Source: Acanthosepion pharaonis
Taxonomy: Eukaryota; Mollusca; Cephalopoda; Sepiida; Sepiidae
Reading direction: 5' to 3'
Assembly: GCA_903632075.3 (NCBI GenBank)
Contig: CAHIKZ030000028.1
Span: forward strand, 1,116,001-1,180,000
Length of the DNA: 64,000 bases
In this document: positions 12,851 through 22,719 of the stretch, one piece after another
How the letters are laid out: each line of letters starts with the position of its first letter
Numbering within the stretch: position 1 is the first letter of the stretch
Position numbers and translations under genes: made by a program
The notes under the pieces: model-generated
Database searches by the model: none
Told to the model about the DNA's origin: nothing
What the model saw: the letters and a program-made list of their open reading frames with translations, nothing else

Positions 12851-12899
12851 AGACTGTCGTAGTGGTGCCTCACATTTTTTAATTATCAACATGCTCATG

Positions 12900-12900
12900 T

Positions 12901-12953
<53 letters not shown>
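12900..12953. repeat. (TATC)n microsatellite
   Basis: About 13 tetranucleotide units at the duplication junction. Confidence 0.95.
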
Positions 12954-13263
12954 ATTTTCTCGTTTGTGGAGACGACTAAAAATATGTAAGAATGTTGAAA
13001 ATACTAAATAAAAAATATATACTGGGTGTAAAAGCAAAAATTCTTCAATTTTAGATTGAGAGCTTTGAACCGTTGTATCTTAAAACGATTAAAGATATCT
13101 TACAGGCATTTTCCGAGGTTTTATGATACGATTTGGATCCTATATTGAGCAATAAGAATGTATAATTACTCTCCAAGCTTAAAGAAGAATCGTGATAAAA
13201 TCGATCATCATTAATAAATCTAGCTAAGGATCGAAACACATGAAGAATTGAAATAAACTTCTA

Positions 13264-13305
<42 letters not shown>

Positions 13306-13334
13306 ATTTCTATCCGATTTAACAGTAGAGAAGA

Positions 13335-13807
13335 CAATATTTATGAATAAAAATGACAATAAATTCAACCATAATTTTGATTTTAAAAATGCTACACTCA
13401 TAAAAAAGAAAATAACTCACTCAGAAGGAAAATTCTAAAGAGTGCCGCCATAGAATATTACCCAAATATTAATCTACGCCCAGGATTTTTCCCTATTTCA
13501 CCTTTCTTAACAAAATTACTGCTCTCACAAACAAATGTACACAATAGATTCATAAAATCAAAAGAAAATGGTGGAATACATCAACACAGATATAATGACA
13601 ATATTCTCCACACGTGACAAATACTGACGTTATTTTCAGTTAACAATATGAAAATAGCGTTTCTCTACATTCCAGTTGCTAGGAAAATTCTGTTTTTGTT
13701 TTTATTAGTTACCTTGTTCAATTAAATTCATTTCGTATTTTGCTTTGATAAAGTCCACATTGGACGAAACGCGTCAGCAATTACTAGTTTTCCTATTGTC
13801 ATTTTTA

Positions 13808-13815
<8 letters not shown>
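13335..13815 (+). mobile_element. Short element with hammerhead-like core (family A, copy 2)
   Basis: Terminal inverted words ATTTATGAATAAAAATGACA and CCTATTGTCATTTTTATTC bound a non-coding element of about 480 bp. It contains the best preserved hammerhead-like core in the window (13740-13780) close to its right end. It is bounded by TA tracts at 13264-13301 and 13809-13838. Confidence 0.65.
13740..13780 (+). ncRNA. Hammerhead-ribozyme-like motif, type I order
   Basis: The elements occur in type I order. They are stem I 5' strand TTGCT (13740-13744), core TTGATAA (13745-13751), an extra A, stem II GTCCA-CAT-TGGAC (13753-13765), GAAA (13766-13769), a minimal stem III, a GTC cleavage triplet (13773-13775), and stem I 3' strand AGCAA (13776-13780), which pairs exactly with TTGCT. 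The canonical core is CTGANGA; here position 3 is T and position 8 is A. That changes the active-site C3-G8 pair to a potential U-A pair. Activity cannot be judged from sequence; Penelope-type hammerheads with a minimal stem III are known. Confidence 0.6.
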
Positions 13816-13843
<28 letters not shown>

Positions 13844-13919
13844 CAAGATCATTTTCTAACTTATTCAAGGTTTCACGTACGATTTCATTTTTAAGTCTTT
13901 TTTCACTGCTTTTTGGACT

Positions 13920-14215
13920 GTCATAGCTGAAACCAATCTCTCACGTGCGAAACGTCATATGGATTGAGTTAGATCTTTTCTAATTGATCTCTTTAGCTTT
14001 AAGTTGAAATGATGATCCCTGTTCCTGTTGTGGTCTCCTGATCCAGTTTTCCTCTCTACTGTGCCCTCTTTTTTAAACTTATTCACTGTTCTCTGGATGG
14101 TTCTTGAATGGATTTGAAGATGGAAGACAGAGTATGAATGTTGGTTACTGAAGGCCTGAACGATCTTTTCCTATGACCATTGCTCATTTGGATAGAGAGT
14201 GAGACTGACACAAAA
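13920..14215 (-). pseudogene. Tc1/mariner-like transposase N-terminal remnant (second copy)
   Basis: Duplicate of the remnant at 10920-11230, with the same helix-turn-helix-like words on the minus strand and different small indels. It has no catalytic domain. Confidence 0.4.
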
Positions 14216-14556
14216 CGACATTAACGTGTTCATTTTCTAGCTGAATAACTCAAAGGGTTTTTCAGTGATTCTTACGAAAAATGGTGTCAAGATGTTTAAG
14301 CGTCCCATCTAAAATGATGGAAAAAGAAACTGAATTAGTTTAGTGTTTTTTTTTTTAGATATTAAATATTATGTAGGATGGACAATTACACTGTTACACG
14401 ATTTGTAAATTTCATATATACTTTTAAGTTGTGGCGTATATGGCAAGTTAAAATTCTACATCGTAATGTTCAAAAATTCATGAGAAAATAGACACAGAGA
14501 GGAATCCGATCGAAACATTGCAAGAATAATCATAGATAATAAAGTTCAGTTAAACT

Positions 14557-14565
<9 letters not shown>

Positions 14566-14614
<49 letters not shown>
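14566..14614. repeat. (TA)n microsatellite
   Basis: TA tract in the second half of the duplication. Confidence 0.95.
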
Positions 14615-14616
<2 letters not shown>

Positions 14617-16664
14617 CACTCAAATTATACAAAAATCATACAAAAGAATCAAGTATAGCGAATATATGAATGTTAAACCAGTAGAGTACACTTTTGAATG
14701 GAAGGTCAGAAGGTCACCACACTAGGTACTGCAGCTGTGATTTCCATAGCAAGTAGAAAAACCTGATTATATTATGATGACTCTGTAGTCTCCCCCGTGA
14801 AGTATAAGACAACAGTACTACCTCAATATATCCTGCAGCTGTGATTTCCATAGTAAGCAGAAAAAACCTGTTCATATTATGTTAACACTGTGATTCCATA
14901 GGAAGTAAAAAATCCTGTTTATATTATATTAACCCTTCACCGTGAAGTTTAAGATAACAGTATATTTTTTATTTAAGCAGAAAAACCTTTTAATATTATT
15001 TTAACCCTGTATACTTCAGCGTGATGTATAAGACAACTGTACCACATCATTCTATACTGGAGTTGTCGTTGCCATAGCAAGTAGAAGAACCTGTTTATAT
15101 TATTTTAAGACTGTAGACTCGCCTGTGAATATATGGACCACAGCCTCACCACACTTGGTGCTACACCTGTGGTTTCCATAAAAAAATAGAAAAACCTGTT
15201 TATATCATGTGAAGACTGTTTACTCTCCCGTAAGTGTTGGGTGACAGACTCACTACATAGGTGTTGCAGATGTGGTTTTCATAGCACGTAGCAAAACATG
15301 TTTATATTATGTTAACCCTGTAGATTCGCCTCTGAAGTATGGGGTTCACTGCCTTAGCACACTATGTACTGCAGCTGTGGCTTCCATTTCAAACAGAAAT
15401 AAACTATTTATATTATGTCAACCCTGTAGACTCACATGTGAAATAAAGGGATCACAGTTTCACCACAGCATATGCCGAAGCTGTGGCTTTCTTAGCAAGT
15501 ATAAACACGTTTATATTATATTAACCTTGTAGATTCGCTTCTGAAGTATAGGGACCACCACCTCACCACACTAACTGCTGCAGCTGTGGTCTCCATAACA
15601 AATAGAAACACATTTTTATATTATGTTAGGTCTGTAGACTCGCCTTTAAAGTATAGGTACCACATCCACAACCCTCAAGGTTCTGCGGCTCTGCTTTTCA
15701 AAGCAAGTAGAAACACATGTTTATATTATGTCACCCCTGTAGACTCGCCTGTGATCCATAGAGACCACAGCCTCACCACATTAGATAAGCAGCCGTGGTT
15801 TCCATAAAACAGAAAAAAACTAATTATATTATAATAATCCAGTAGACTGTCTTGTAAGTGTAGGGCCATAGCCTCACACACTTCGGTGCTGCAGATGTTT
15901 TTTCCATACCATCTAGAAAAATATGTTTATAATACATTAATCCTGCAGACTTACCTGGGAAGTATAGGGACCACAACTTCATCACACTAGGTGCTGCTGC
16001 TATGTTTTCCATAGTAAATAGAAAGACATATTATGTTAACCCTGTAGACTGCACTGTAAGTGTAGGGTCACATATTCACCATCCTGGGTGTTGCAAATGC
16101 GATTTCCATAGCAACAAGAAACACATGTTTATATTATGTTACCCCTGTTGACTTGCCTGTGAATTATAGGGACCACAGTATCACCACATTAGGTACTGCA
16201 GCTGTGGTTTCCATAGCAAATAGAAAAAAAAACTATTTATATTATGTTAAACTCGGAGACTGTCCTCTATGTATAGTGTCATAGCCTCACAACCCGGGGT
16301 GCTGCAGGTGTGTTTTCCCTAACAACTAGTATAACATGTTTATAATGTATTAACCCTGAAGACTTGCCTGTGAAGTATAGGGACCACAGACTCATCACAC
16401 TAAGTGCTGCAGCTGTGGTTTCCATATGAAATCGAAAAAAAGTATTTATATTGTGTTAATCCCGTAAACTCTTCTGTAAGTGTAGGGGTGCATACTCACC
16501 ATCCTGGGTGTTGTAGATGTAATTTCCATAGCACGTAGAAAAACATATTTATATTATTTTAAATCTGTCGACTCGGTTGTGAAGCATTGAGACTACAGCC
16601 TCAACTGACTCGGTGTTGCATCTGTGGACCCCATAGCAATTCAAAGTAATATTTGCAATGTAAT

Positions 16665-16991
16665 CGATCCTCTCCTAGGTTCTCAACTTCATTTTCTTTT
16701 CAAAGCAATTGTTCTGATAAGCTTTCCTCCTTGGTTTCTCGACTGCATGAATTGAAGCGTGCTACTAGATTAGCAGTTAGGTCTCACCGTTTTTAATGTT
16801 GAGTTACCTAAATACAAGCGTAAGTTCCAATTTCTTTCTTCCCGGTCAACTACAATTTTCAAAAATGTAAATGCAGTGCTAATCGCCATCTGATGTCTTC
16901 CTGAAACCTTTTCTTTAGTATCATTTCTTCTCAGCAAAGTTTTCTAATTCTCTTCAATCCCCAGTAACCCATTATCGCATAGTTTGGGGTG

Positions 16992-16992
<1 letters not shown>
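16665..16992. repeat. Dispersed repeat shared with 57230-57500
   Basis: Shares words such as GCAGTTAGGTCTCA, CCGGTCAACTACAATTTTC and CATCTGATGTCTTCCTGAAA with 57230-57500, and the middle part with 21665-21760. It has no coding capacity and no visible target duplication. It interrupts the ~107-bp array. Confidence 0.6.

Positions 16993-17032
<40 letters not shown>
16993..17032. repeat. (TA)n microsatellite
   Basis: TA tract next to the dispersed repeat. Confidence 0.95.
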
Positions 17033-17036
<4 letters not shown>

Positions 17037-17412
17037 CTTTAGAAAAACATGTTTATATGTTAAACCTGTGGAGTTCCTTGTAGATCGTTGGACCATTGCC
17101 TCAACCTATTTGGTGTTTTTTTTTTCGTAGCAAGTAGAAAAAACATTTTTATGTTATGTTTTGTTAAACTTTCGGTGGAATATAGGGCCCAAGCCTCGAA
17201 CCCTTCAGGTGTTATTTCTGCGGTTTACGCATAAAATAGGTTTTTACTGTTGATTTTGACGCCATTAAGAAGCTTACACAACTACCAAACAACAGCTGAA
17301 TGAAAAAACAAACAAACAAAAAAAAAAAAAGGACAAAAAAAAAAAAACGCTTTGCACAATACATTCCTTCATATTAGCACAGTAGATACATTCTGGTTAA
17401 CCATTTGTCGAC

Positions 17413-17880
17413 CTAGAGTGAATCTCTTATCACCATATTTCCATACATGCAGTAGGTGGATCCAGGAGCGAAAACTTGGGTTGAATTCAGTCGCTGACAA
17501 TACACCCCCGAGGAAGCAAGGGTCAATCCTGCAAAACGCTCTTGTGATTTTAATCTAATCATAGCGGCTTGCTTGTCGATTTCCTCTAGGATTATGTGTA
17601 TCAAATGTAAGTTATTTTGGATAGTTCTATTCTTTATAACACAAGACTGTTCCTGGTCTATTAGACGGCATAACGCACCCTGCAATTTACTAATATCTTG
17701 GCTCAAACATGATCATCGCATAATTCAAATCAAAAAATTTCTGAGTTTGTACGTAGAAATTCACTAACACCTTGGAGAAGCGTTTGGATAATATTCCCTT
17801 GTTGAATCCAGATGTTTAAGATCATTGATAGCAAGGGGACAAACATATTCTACAGCATCAAATATAATTCCTAAAAGAGA
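17413..17880 (-). pseudogene. Unrecognised decayed coding remnant
   Basis: A 97-codon minus-strand frame (17706 down to 17413) has varied, non-repetitive composition. It includes LQGALCRLIDQEQ and EIDKQAAMIRLKSQERFAG and contains five cysteines. Upstream on the same strand, after apparent frameshifts, more protein-like words continue to about 17880, for example IIFDAVEYVCPLAIND. I do not recognise the family. It could be a retroelement or virus-derived structural protein or a host exon remnant. It abuts the truncated LTR at 17888, which may have cut it. Confidence 0.3.
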
Positions 17881-17887
17881 TTATCAG

Positions 17888-18208
17888 ACCCTCGTGTCGG
17901 GGGGGGGGTGACTGAATATCGTCAGTAGTTCGAGTCGAGTCAGTAGTTCAAGTCGTCAAGAGGCAAGTCAGAGGCAGTTCGAAACAGAGTCGCGTTCAGA
18001 CAATTATTGCAAGACATTGGAATAGTGATACTGGTCGAGACTACATTGTTCTCTCTACTAAACCTGATTGTTCGTACTAACATTTTCTACTTCTCTGTAT
18101 ATATTCCTGTTTGTAATATATCTGTGTTATTCCATACCTGTGTTCGAGTTCTTCTTTATTGGTTCTACCTTGAACTATCACCGTGGTACAAGGAACCGGA
18201 CCATAACA
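17888..18208 (+). mobile_element. 5'-truncated LTR of family 1
   Basis: Matches the last 60 percent of the LTR at 8694-9264, from CCTCGTG plus a G run through the GTCAG-rich stretch to the terminal GGACCATAACA. The 5' part is missing. The 115-codon frame that overlaps it is not a gene. Confidence 0.8.
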
Positions 18209-18377
18209 CAATCTATCATTTAGAATTATACATTTGTTCGTCACCGTTTGAAACTACACTGTTGCATGCACGTGGCATCGCTAGGTACAACTTGAAAACT
18301 ATATATAGTATAAATTTTGGCTCTGTTATTTTATATGGAGCACTAATTGATTAGTACTCACTGTGCGCTATTTTCTT

Positions 18378-18413
<36 letters not shown>

Positions 18414-18669
18414 CCATTCTAATTTTCTCTTATATATATGAGGCTTTTATGAAATGACAACACGGTGCATATGAAACATTTTTGGTGTCACTTGTGGCGA
18501 AATGGCAAACCCTTGTAAAAATGGCAGGTGTTAATAGATTAGAAGGGAAGGGATGTATTAACGTCGATACGAAGAAGTGCTAAAAGGTTTTCAGCTCCGC
18601 CCACTTCCAAGAATCAATACTTTTGAGGTCTATCTTTAGAAATGCTAATATTGAAATGTAAGTTGGACC

Positions 18670-18673
<4 letters not shown>
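18209..18673. other. Spacer with a TATC microsatellite
   Basis: Contains a TATC tract at 18376-18413. The rest shows no recognised gene or repeat. Confidence 0.6.

Positions 18674-18712
<39 letters not shown>
18674..18712. repeat. (GA)n microsatellite
   Basis: About 20 GA units. Confidence 0.95.
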
Positions 18713-18716
<4 letters not shown>

Positions 18717-18792
18717 TACTTAGATATTAACAGACTGGAAACTTAGAAAATAGACATGAACAATGCTAGATAGATAGATAAACAGATAATCA

Positions 18793-19005
18793 GGTTAGTG
18801 CCAAAGTAATGTCCAATTTCAAGGTCAATATTAAAAATGAAAACGCCCATGATTATGAAAATATTTGTTCGTTAACATAACCTTCTTTGCTTTCTAGAAC
18901 ATCATTCCATCTTTCAAGAAGCTTATAAATGCCACGCCTGTAAAATTCCTTAGGGTTTGAAGCAATGCACTGTAATGTTCATACCTTGCCTTATTTAATC
19001 AGACA
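18793..19005 (-). pseudogene. mariner transposase C-terminal fragment with terminal repeat
   Basis: The minus strand reads KEFYRRGIYKLLERWNDV then LESKEGYVNEQ, the characteristic carboxyl end of mariner transposases. It is followed outward by CAGGTTAGTGCCAAAGTAAT (18792-18811), which looks like a mariner terminal inverted repeat. The catalytic domain is absent, so only the 3' end is preserved. This differs in sequence from the mariner at 40796-42073. Confidence 0.7.
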
Positions 19006-19087
19006 TGCCTAAAAGAGAATGGGATTTCGGAAATGATTGGTTATAGTGTCTATCCAGTTTTATGTAATTTTATATTTAAGTATACAT

Positions 19088-19880
19088 ATCCTGGTTGGTA
19101 ATCTCCTATGATTTTTATATATGGTTGATAATCTCCTATTATTCTTATATATGGTTGGTAATCTTTTATGATTTTTATATATAGTCGGTAATCTCTTATG
19201 ATTTTTATATATGGTTGATAATGTCCTATGATATTTATACATTATTAGTAATCTCTTATAATTTCTATACATGGTTGGCAATCTCCTATGATTTTTATAT
19301 ATGGTTGGTAATCTCCTATGATTTTTGTATATGGTTGGTAATCTCCTATGATTTTTATATATGGTTGGTAATCTATGATTTTTATATATGGTTGATTATG
19401 ATTTTTATATATAGTTAGTAATCTCCTATGATTTTTATATATGGTTGGTAATCTCCTCTGATTTTTATATATGGTTGGTAATCTCCTATGATTTTTATAT
19501 ATGGTTGGTAATCTCTTATGATTTTTACATATTGTTGGTAATCTCCTATGATTTTTATATATGGTTGGTAATGTCCTATGATGTTTATATATTATTAGTA
19601 ATCGCTTATGATTTTTATACATGGTTGGCAATCTCCTATGATTTTTATATATTGTTTGTAATCTGCTATGATTTTTATATATTGTTGATAATCTATGATT
19701 TTTATATATGTTTCGTAATCTCCTATGATTTTTATATATACTTGGTAATCTCCTATAATTTTTTATATATGGTTGGTAATCTTGTATGATTTTTTTATAT
19801 AGTTGGTGATGTATGATTTTTATTGGTAATCTCCTATGATTTTTATATATGGTTAGTAATCTCCTATAATTTTTATACAG
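19088..19880. repeat. 30-bp minisatellite
   Basis: About 25 copies of a 30-bp unit, ATGGTTGGTAATCTCC followed by TATGATTTTTATAT, with occasional shortened copies. Because 30 is divisible by three and the unit lacks stops in some frames, long artificial open frames arise on both strands, including a 222-codon one. I do not consider them genes. Confidence 0.95.
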
Positions 19881-19997
19881 ATTTTGTTTCCAGAAAAGAA
19901 AACACTCGTACAAGAAAAAATTAAAAAGCTTAATCGCTGTACCTTGTCAGTTGTCTTTAACGAAAGCTGTATAAAAGAGGAATTGCTGCTTAAATAC

Positions 19998-20000
<3 letters not shown>

Positions 20001-20041
<41 letters not shown>
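20001..20041. repeat. (TA)n microsatellite
   Basis: TA tract. Confidence 0.95.
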
Positions 20042-20045
<4 letters not shown>

Positions 20046-20345
20046 AACGCATTTCCTTAGTGAATTTTGAACATTAAGCGATATAGATGTTGAATACTTG
20101 GAATCATGATGTAATGTATTTCACTGACACCTTTCCTCAGAGCATCTTTCCCGGATAAGGATTTACGACCTTCACTCGGCTAATAGAAATTAAGCAAGCA
20201 AGCCAATTGAACATCAATGGATTACGTTAATGTCACTTTCGAATAATTTCATTGACGACAGCCTATCGCATCAAGGGGACATTGCGAGGATTTCTTATTT
20301 ATTGACTTTCTCTAAAGGGATCTTATAGATTTATATCGGATATAG
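20042..20345. other. Spacer, nothing recognised
   Basis: Mixed-composition DNA with no recognised gene, RNA or repeat. Confidence 0.5.
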
Positions 20346-20349
20346 GCAA

Positions 20350-20900
20350 AAATATTCTCCTTCTATATAATAAATTCCAATGCCAGTGTGTCACACTTTT
20401 TCAATTAAAGGGACAAAACTCTAAATAGCTCATTCTCTTCTATATAATAAATGCTAATGTCAGTGTTGTCACTGTGTCACACTTTTCCACACTCCACTCC
20501 TAGAGGTCGTAGCCCAACATATCATACAATTTTGGTATCAGACCGACTTCGTGAGTAAATTAAAAAACATTTTGGGTCAGATCCGGATCCGCAATCATAA
20601 AATTTTGGATTTCCAAGTTTTCCATTGTTTTCGGCGATTTTTTTACGTGAATTTTTTTGTACGATAATTATTTGGAAATATATTTGGGAATAATCGAAAT
20701 TAATTGCGAAATCCAGCGAAAGTCAGCTATGAAATAAAAATAATTGTTTGTAGGGAAAGTAAGGACCTACGTGCGTCAAATTGTCTTTAAATTAAGTGGC
20801 GGCAGAAGAATTATAGTTTTAAAAGTTAAGCTTAAATATTAATGCAATATTTAAATGCAGCGATCGATTTTGAGTTCATCTGTAGTTTATTGTTGTCTAT
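20350..20900 (+). mobile_element. Helitron-like non-autonomous repeat, 5' part (two starts)
   Basis: Two related starts, TTCTATATAATAAATTCCAA (20361) and TTCTATATAATAAATGCTAA (20438), are each followed by a GTGTCACACTTTT word. TC-led starts of this kind head many animal Helitron-like repeats. No CTRR 3' end was seen before the sequence loses similarity. The assignment rests on the terminal word only. Confidence 0.35.
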
Positions 20901-21037
20901 CGCATCTACTACTCCGTACCTTATTGTGATGAAGGCCCAATTAAGAGTCCTCCATAGGAGCTAGATTTGTTATATTTCCAATTTTTCCTTAAGGGACGGA
21001 ATGCGTTGGTATAGAAAAGTTCCCTTTGGGTCTTTTA

Positions 21038-21038
<1 letters not shown>

Positions 21039-21095
<57 letters not shown>
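21039..21095. repeat. (CA)n microsatellite
   Basis: About 28 CA units, followed after 16 bases by a TA tract (21112-21141). Confidence 0.95.
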
Positions 21096-21096
<1 letters not shown>

Positions 21097-21108
21097 CTTT
21101 CACACGAT

Positions 21109-21144
<36 letters not shown>

Positions 21145-21204
21145 TAATATTAGTGGAAAATATACATACATATGAAAAAATATATCTAAAAAATTCCCAT
21201 ACAT

Positions 21205-21353
21205 GTATATTTTCAGAAAAAAATTTTTCCAAGAGGAAGGATCCAGGTAGAACTCAATGTCTAAGTCCAAGTGTTTAAGCCTTTTTATTATCGTATTTAC
21301 GATTCCAATGGAATAAATTATGACCATGGAATATTAGTGTTTAAGCCTTTTTT

Positions 21354-21356
<3 letters not shown>
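21205..21356. repeat. Dispersed repeat shared with 42405-42590
   Basis: Shares AAGAGGA, AATCCAGGTAGAACTCAATG, TTTACGATTCCAAT and TTATGACCATGGAATATTAG with 42405-42590. Both are followed by AGTGTTTAAGCC and a TA tract. A looser relative with the same TCCAG...CTCAATG spacing is at 50725-50790. Confidence 0.7.

Positions 21357-21394
<38 letters not shown>
21357..21394. repeat. (TA)n microsatellite
   Basis: TA tract immediately before the transposon end at 21395. Confidence 0.95.
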
Positions 21395-21398
<4 letters not shown>

Positions 21399-21720
21399 GC
21401 GATGAATTGTCTAAATTACGCATAAATGAAAAAAAAAAACTGACATTTCATTTTAACAAATATATTTAGCAAAATTACACAGAAAAATCTTGAAATATTA
21501 AAGAGTAAATTTATTTAATAAAATTGCCCTTGGCCTCAACCACGCCCTCCGGAATCTCCTGCCTCTCTTGTGAACGGCCTCTTTGTTGAAGTTGGTGAAT
21601 GCTGCCATACTCCTTGCTTTCATTTCATCTTTGGTGTTACAAGGAGTTTTATTGGTCCCTCGCTCAACTGTTTTCCAGCCAACTTCGATCTTCAAAAATT
21701 CAAATGTAATGTCGCTCGTT
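21395..21720 (-). pseudogene. Mariner-like transposase C-terminus with terminal repeat (family M)
   Basis: The outer end AGGGTGCGATG (21395-21405) is the terminal repeat also found at 39269, 50880 and 51905. Reading inward on the minus strand, a transposase carboxyl end appears: VERGTNKTPCNTKDEMKAR, then AAFTNFNKEAVHKRGRRFR. These words are shared with 39696-39951. The upstream catalytic half is missing and the similarity stops at the shared dispersed-repeat segment near 21700. The family is Tc1/mariner-like; the exact clade is not determined. Confidence 0.75.
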
Positions 21721-21765
21721 ATCTACTGTCTTCTTGATTACTTTTATATCATTCTCGCTCCTTAA

Positions 21766-22680
21766 TAACGTTTCTCTTTTTTTTTTTTTTATAATTCTTT
21801 TCACGGCCTGTAACCCTTGTGTGTTTTAGTAGAGCTACTACCTTGCATAGAGTGTTATGATTTAAAAAAAGCAAAAGAAACAAAAATAATTTTCTTCTCA
21901 TTGATGTGGATGGTTCTGGTGACCATAACATGAATTTCAAAGATATATAAAAGATTAAAAAGCATACTGACCCCCACACCCGGATTGAGATTGCTAGAAT
22001 GTGGGACGTTCAAGACACTATAGTTTTAGTCGTCATTGGGGAGATTGGGTCTAAATCACCGTACCTAAAAATGCAGGAAAAAATAAATGATGCGAGGGTG
22101 GGGGGTCAAAAGGTGCAGTGCGACGCTCGCCGGCAGGCCTGCTGCTTTTTCTTCTTCTTCGGTGGCGTCAATGGAAATGCATTGCGTGGCTTCCTTTCAG
22201 GTCCGTTACACTGGGCAGTTGTGAAACAGACACCAACTTAGCCTGTCTGTCTGTCTGTCAATCCGGACGTCCAGCTCTAACACACGCAGTTCGCCGAATA
22301 ACCTGTTTTTTTTTTTTTTGGTGCTACTGGCACCCCGCTTTTTATGCTATTCTAAGACGGTCAAAATTTGCATGTGTGCTAATATCGTCTTGTTTTGGAC
22401 GAGATAGGCGCGCATAAATTGTGTCTTCAATAGCGGCCATATTTCTTTTTTGTCATCAGATAGCAGGCAAGACACGTTCGCGCTCGTTTCGAATTCCGAG
22501 GTAAGTCATGTCTTTCGTTACGAAAAACCTACCCCAAAAAGATTGAAATAAGGCCTATTATCCTATCAATTCAGAAGACTACGTTGCTTGCCTTTGCAAA
22601 TATTCTGTGAAAGATCCTATCTGTTTGAGGTGGTACGACTTGAGAGAAAATACCCATAATGCAAGATGCCGAAGAAGAGA
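21766..22680. other. Spacer with no recognised gene
   Basis: Contains T runs and a comparatively GC-rich part (22090-22510). A 41-bp stretch at 22461-22501 is flanked by an acceptor-like TTTTTTGTCATCAG and a donor GTAAGT, but nothing else supports an exon. Confidence 0.4.
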
Positions 22681-22682
22681 AG

Positions 22683-22683
<1 letters not shown>

Positions 22684-22714
<31 letters not shown>
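22684..22714. repeat. (AAT)n microsatellite
   Basis: About ten units directly upstream of the LINE fragment. A similar tract follows its 3' end. Confidence 0.95.
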
Positions 22715-22719
22715 GAAAA

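Larger units (their letters stand above)
9905..12885. repeat. Tandem duplication of ~2.98 kb, copy 1
   Basis: Order of landmarks: CAACATG plus TATC repeats, a hammerhead-like short element (10353-10830), a Tc1-like remnant (10920-11230), a TA tract (11587-11610), and an array of ~107-bp units (11695-12850). The same landmarks in the same order make up 12886-15865. Copy 1 differs from copy 2 by many 1-4 bp indels and scrambled words, for example near 12050-12100 and 12380-12420. This could be real divergence or low consensus quality. Confidence 0.85.
12886..15865. repeat. Tandem duplication of ~2.98 kb, copy 2
   Basis: Repeats the landmarks of 9905-12885 in order, with a cleaner consensus, a longer TATC tract (12900-12953), a longer TA tract (14566-14614) and better preserved ~107-bp units. 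The junction lies near the CAACATGCTCATG word at about 12888. Confidence 0.85.
14690..17240. repeat. ~107-bp tandem repeat array, copy 2 and extension
   Basis: About 19 units to 16660, then two decayed units at 17036-17240 beyond an inserted repeat. A typical unit reads TTTATATTATGTTAACCCTG, then a TAGACTCGCC word, GGGACCACAGCCTCACCACA, and GCTGCAGCTGTGGTTTCC with CATAGCAAGTAG. CCACAGC and GCTGTGG inside each unit form a short inverted repeat. The open frames seen here (15272-15532, 15586-15807) are by-products of a unit length close to a multiple of three. Confidence 0.9.

Noticed and set aside
18007..18354. 115-codon hydrophobic frame
   Set aside because: Begins inside the truncated LTR and runs into unrelated flanking DNA.
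19245..19913. 222-codon open frame on the minus strand
   Set aside because: It is a pure translation of the 30-bp minisatellite, and other frames of the same DNA are open too.
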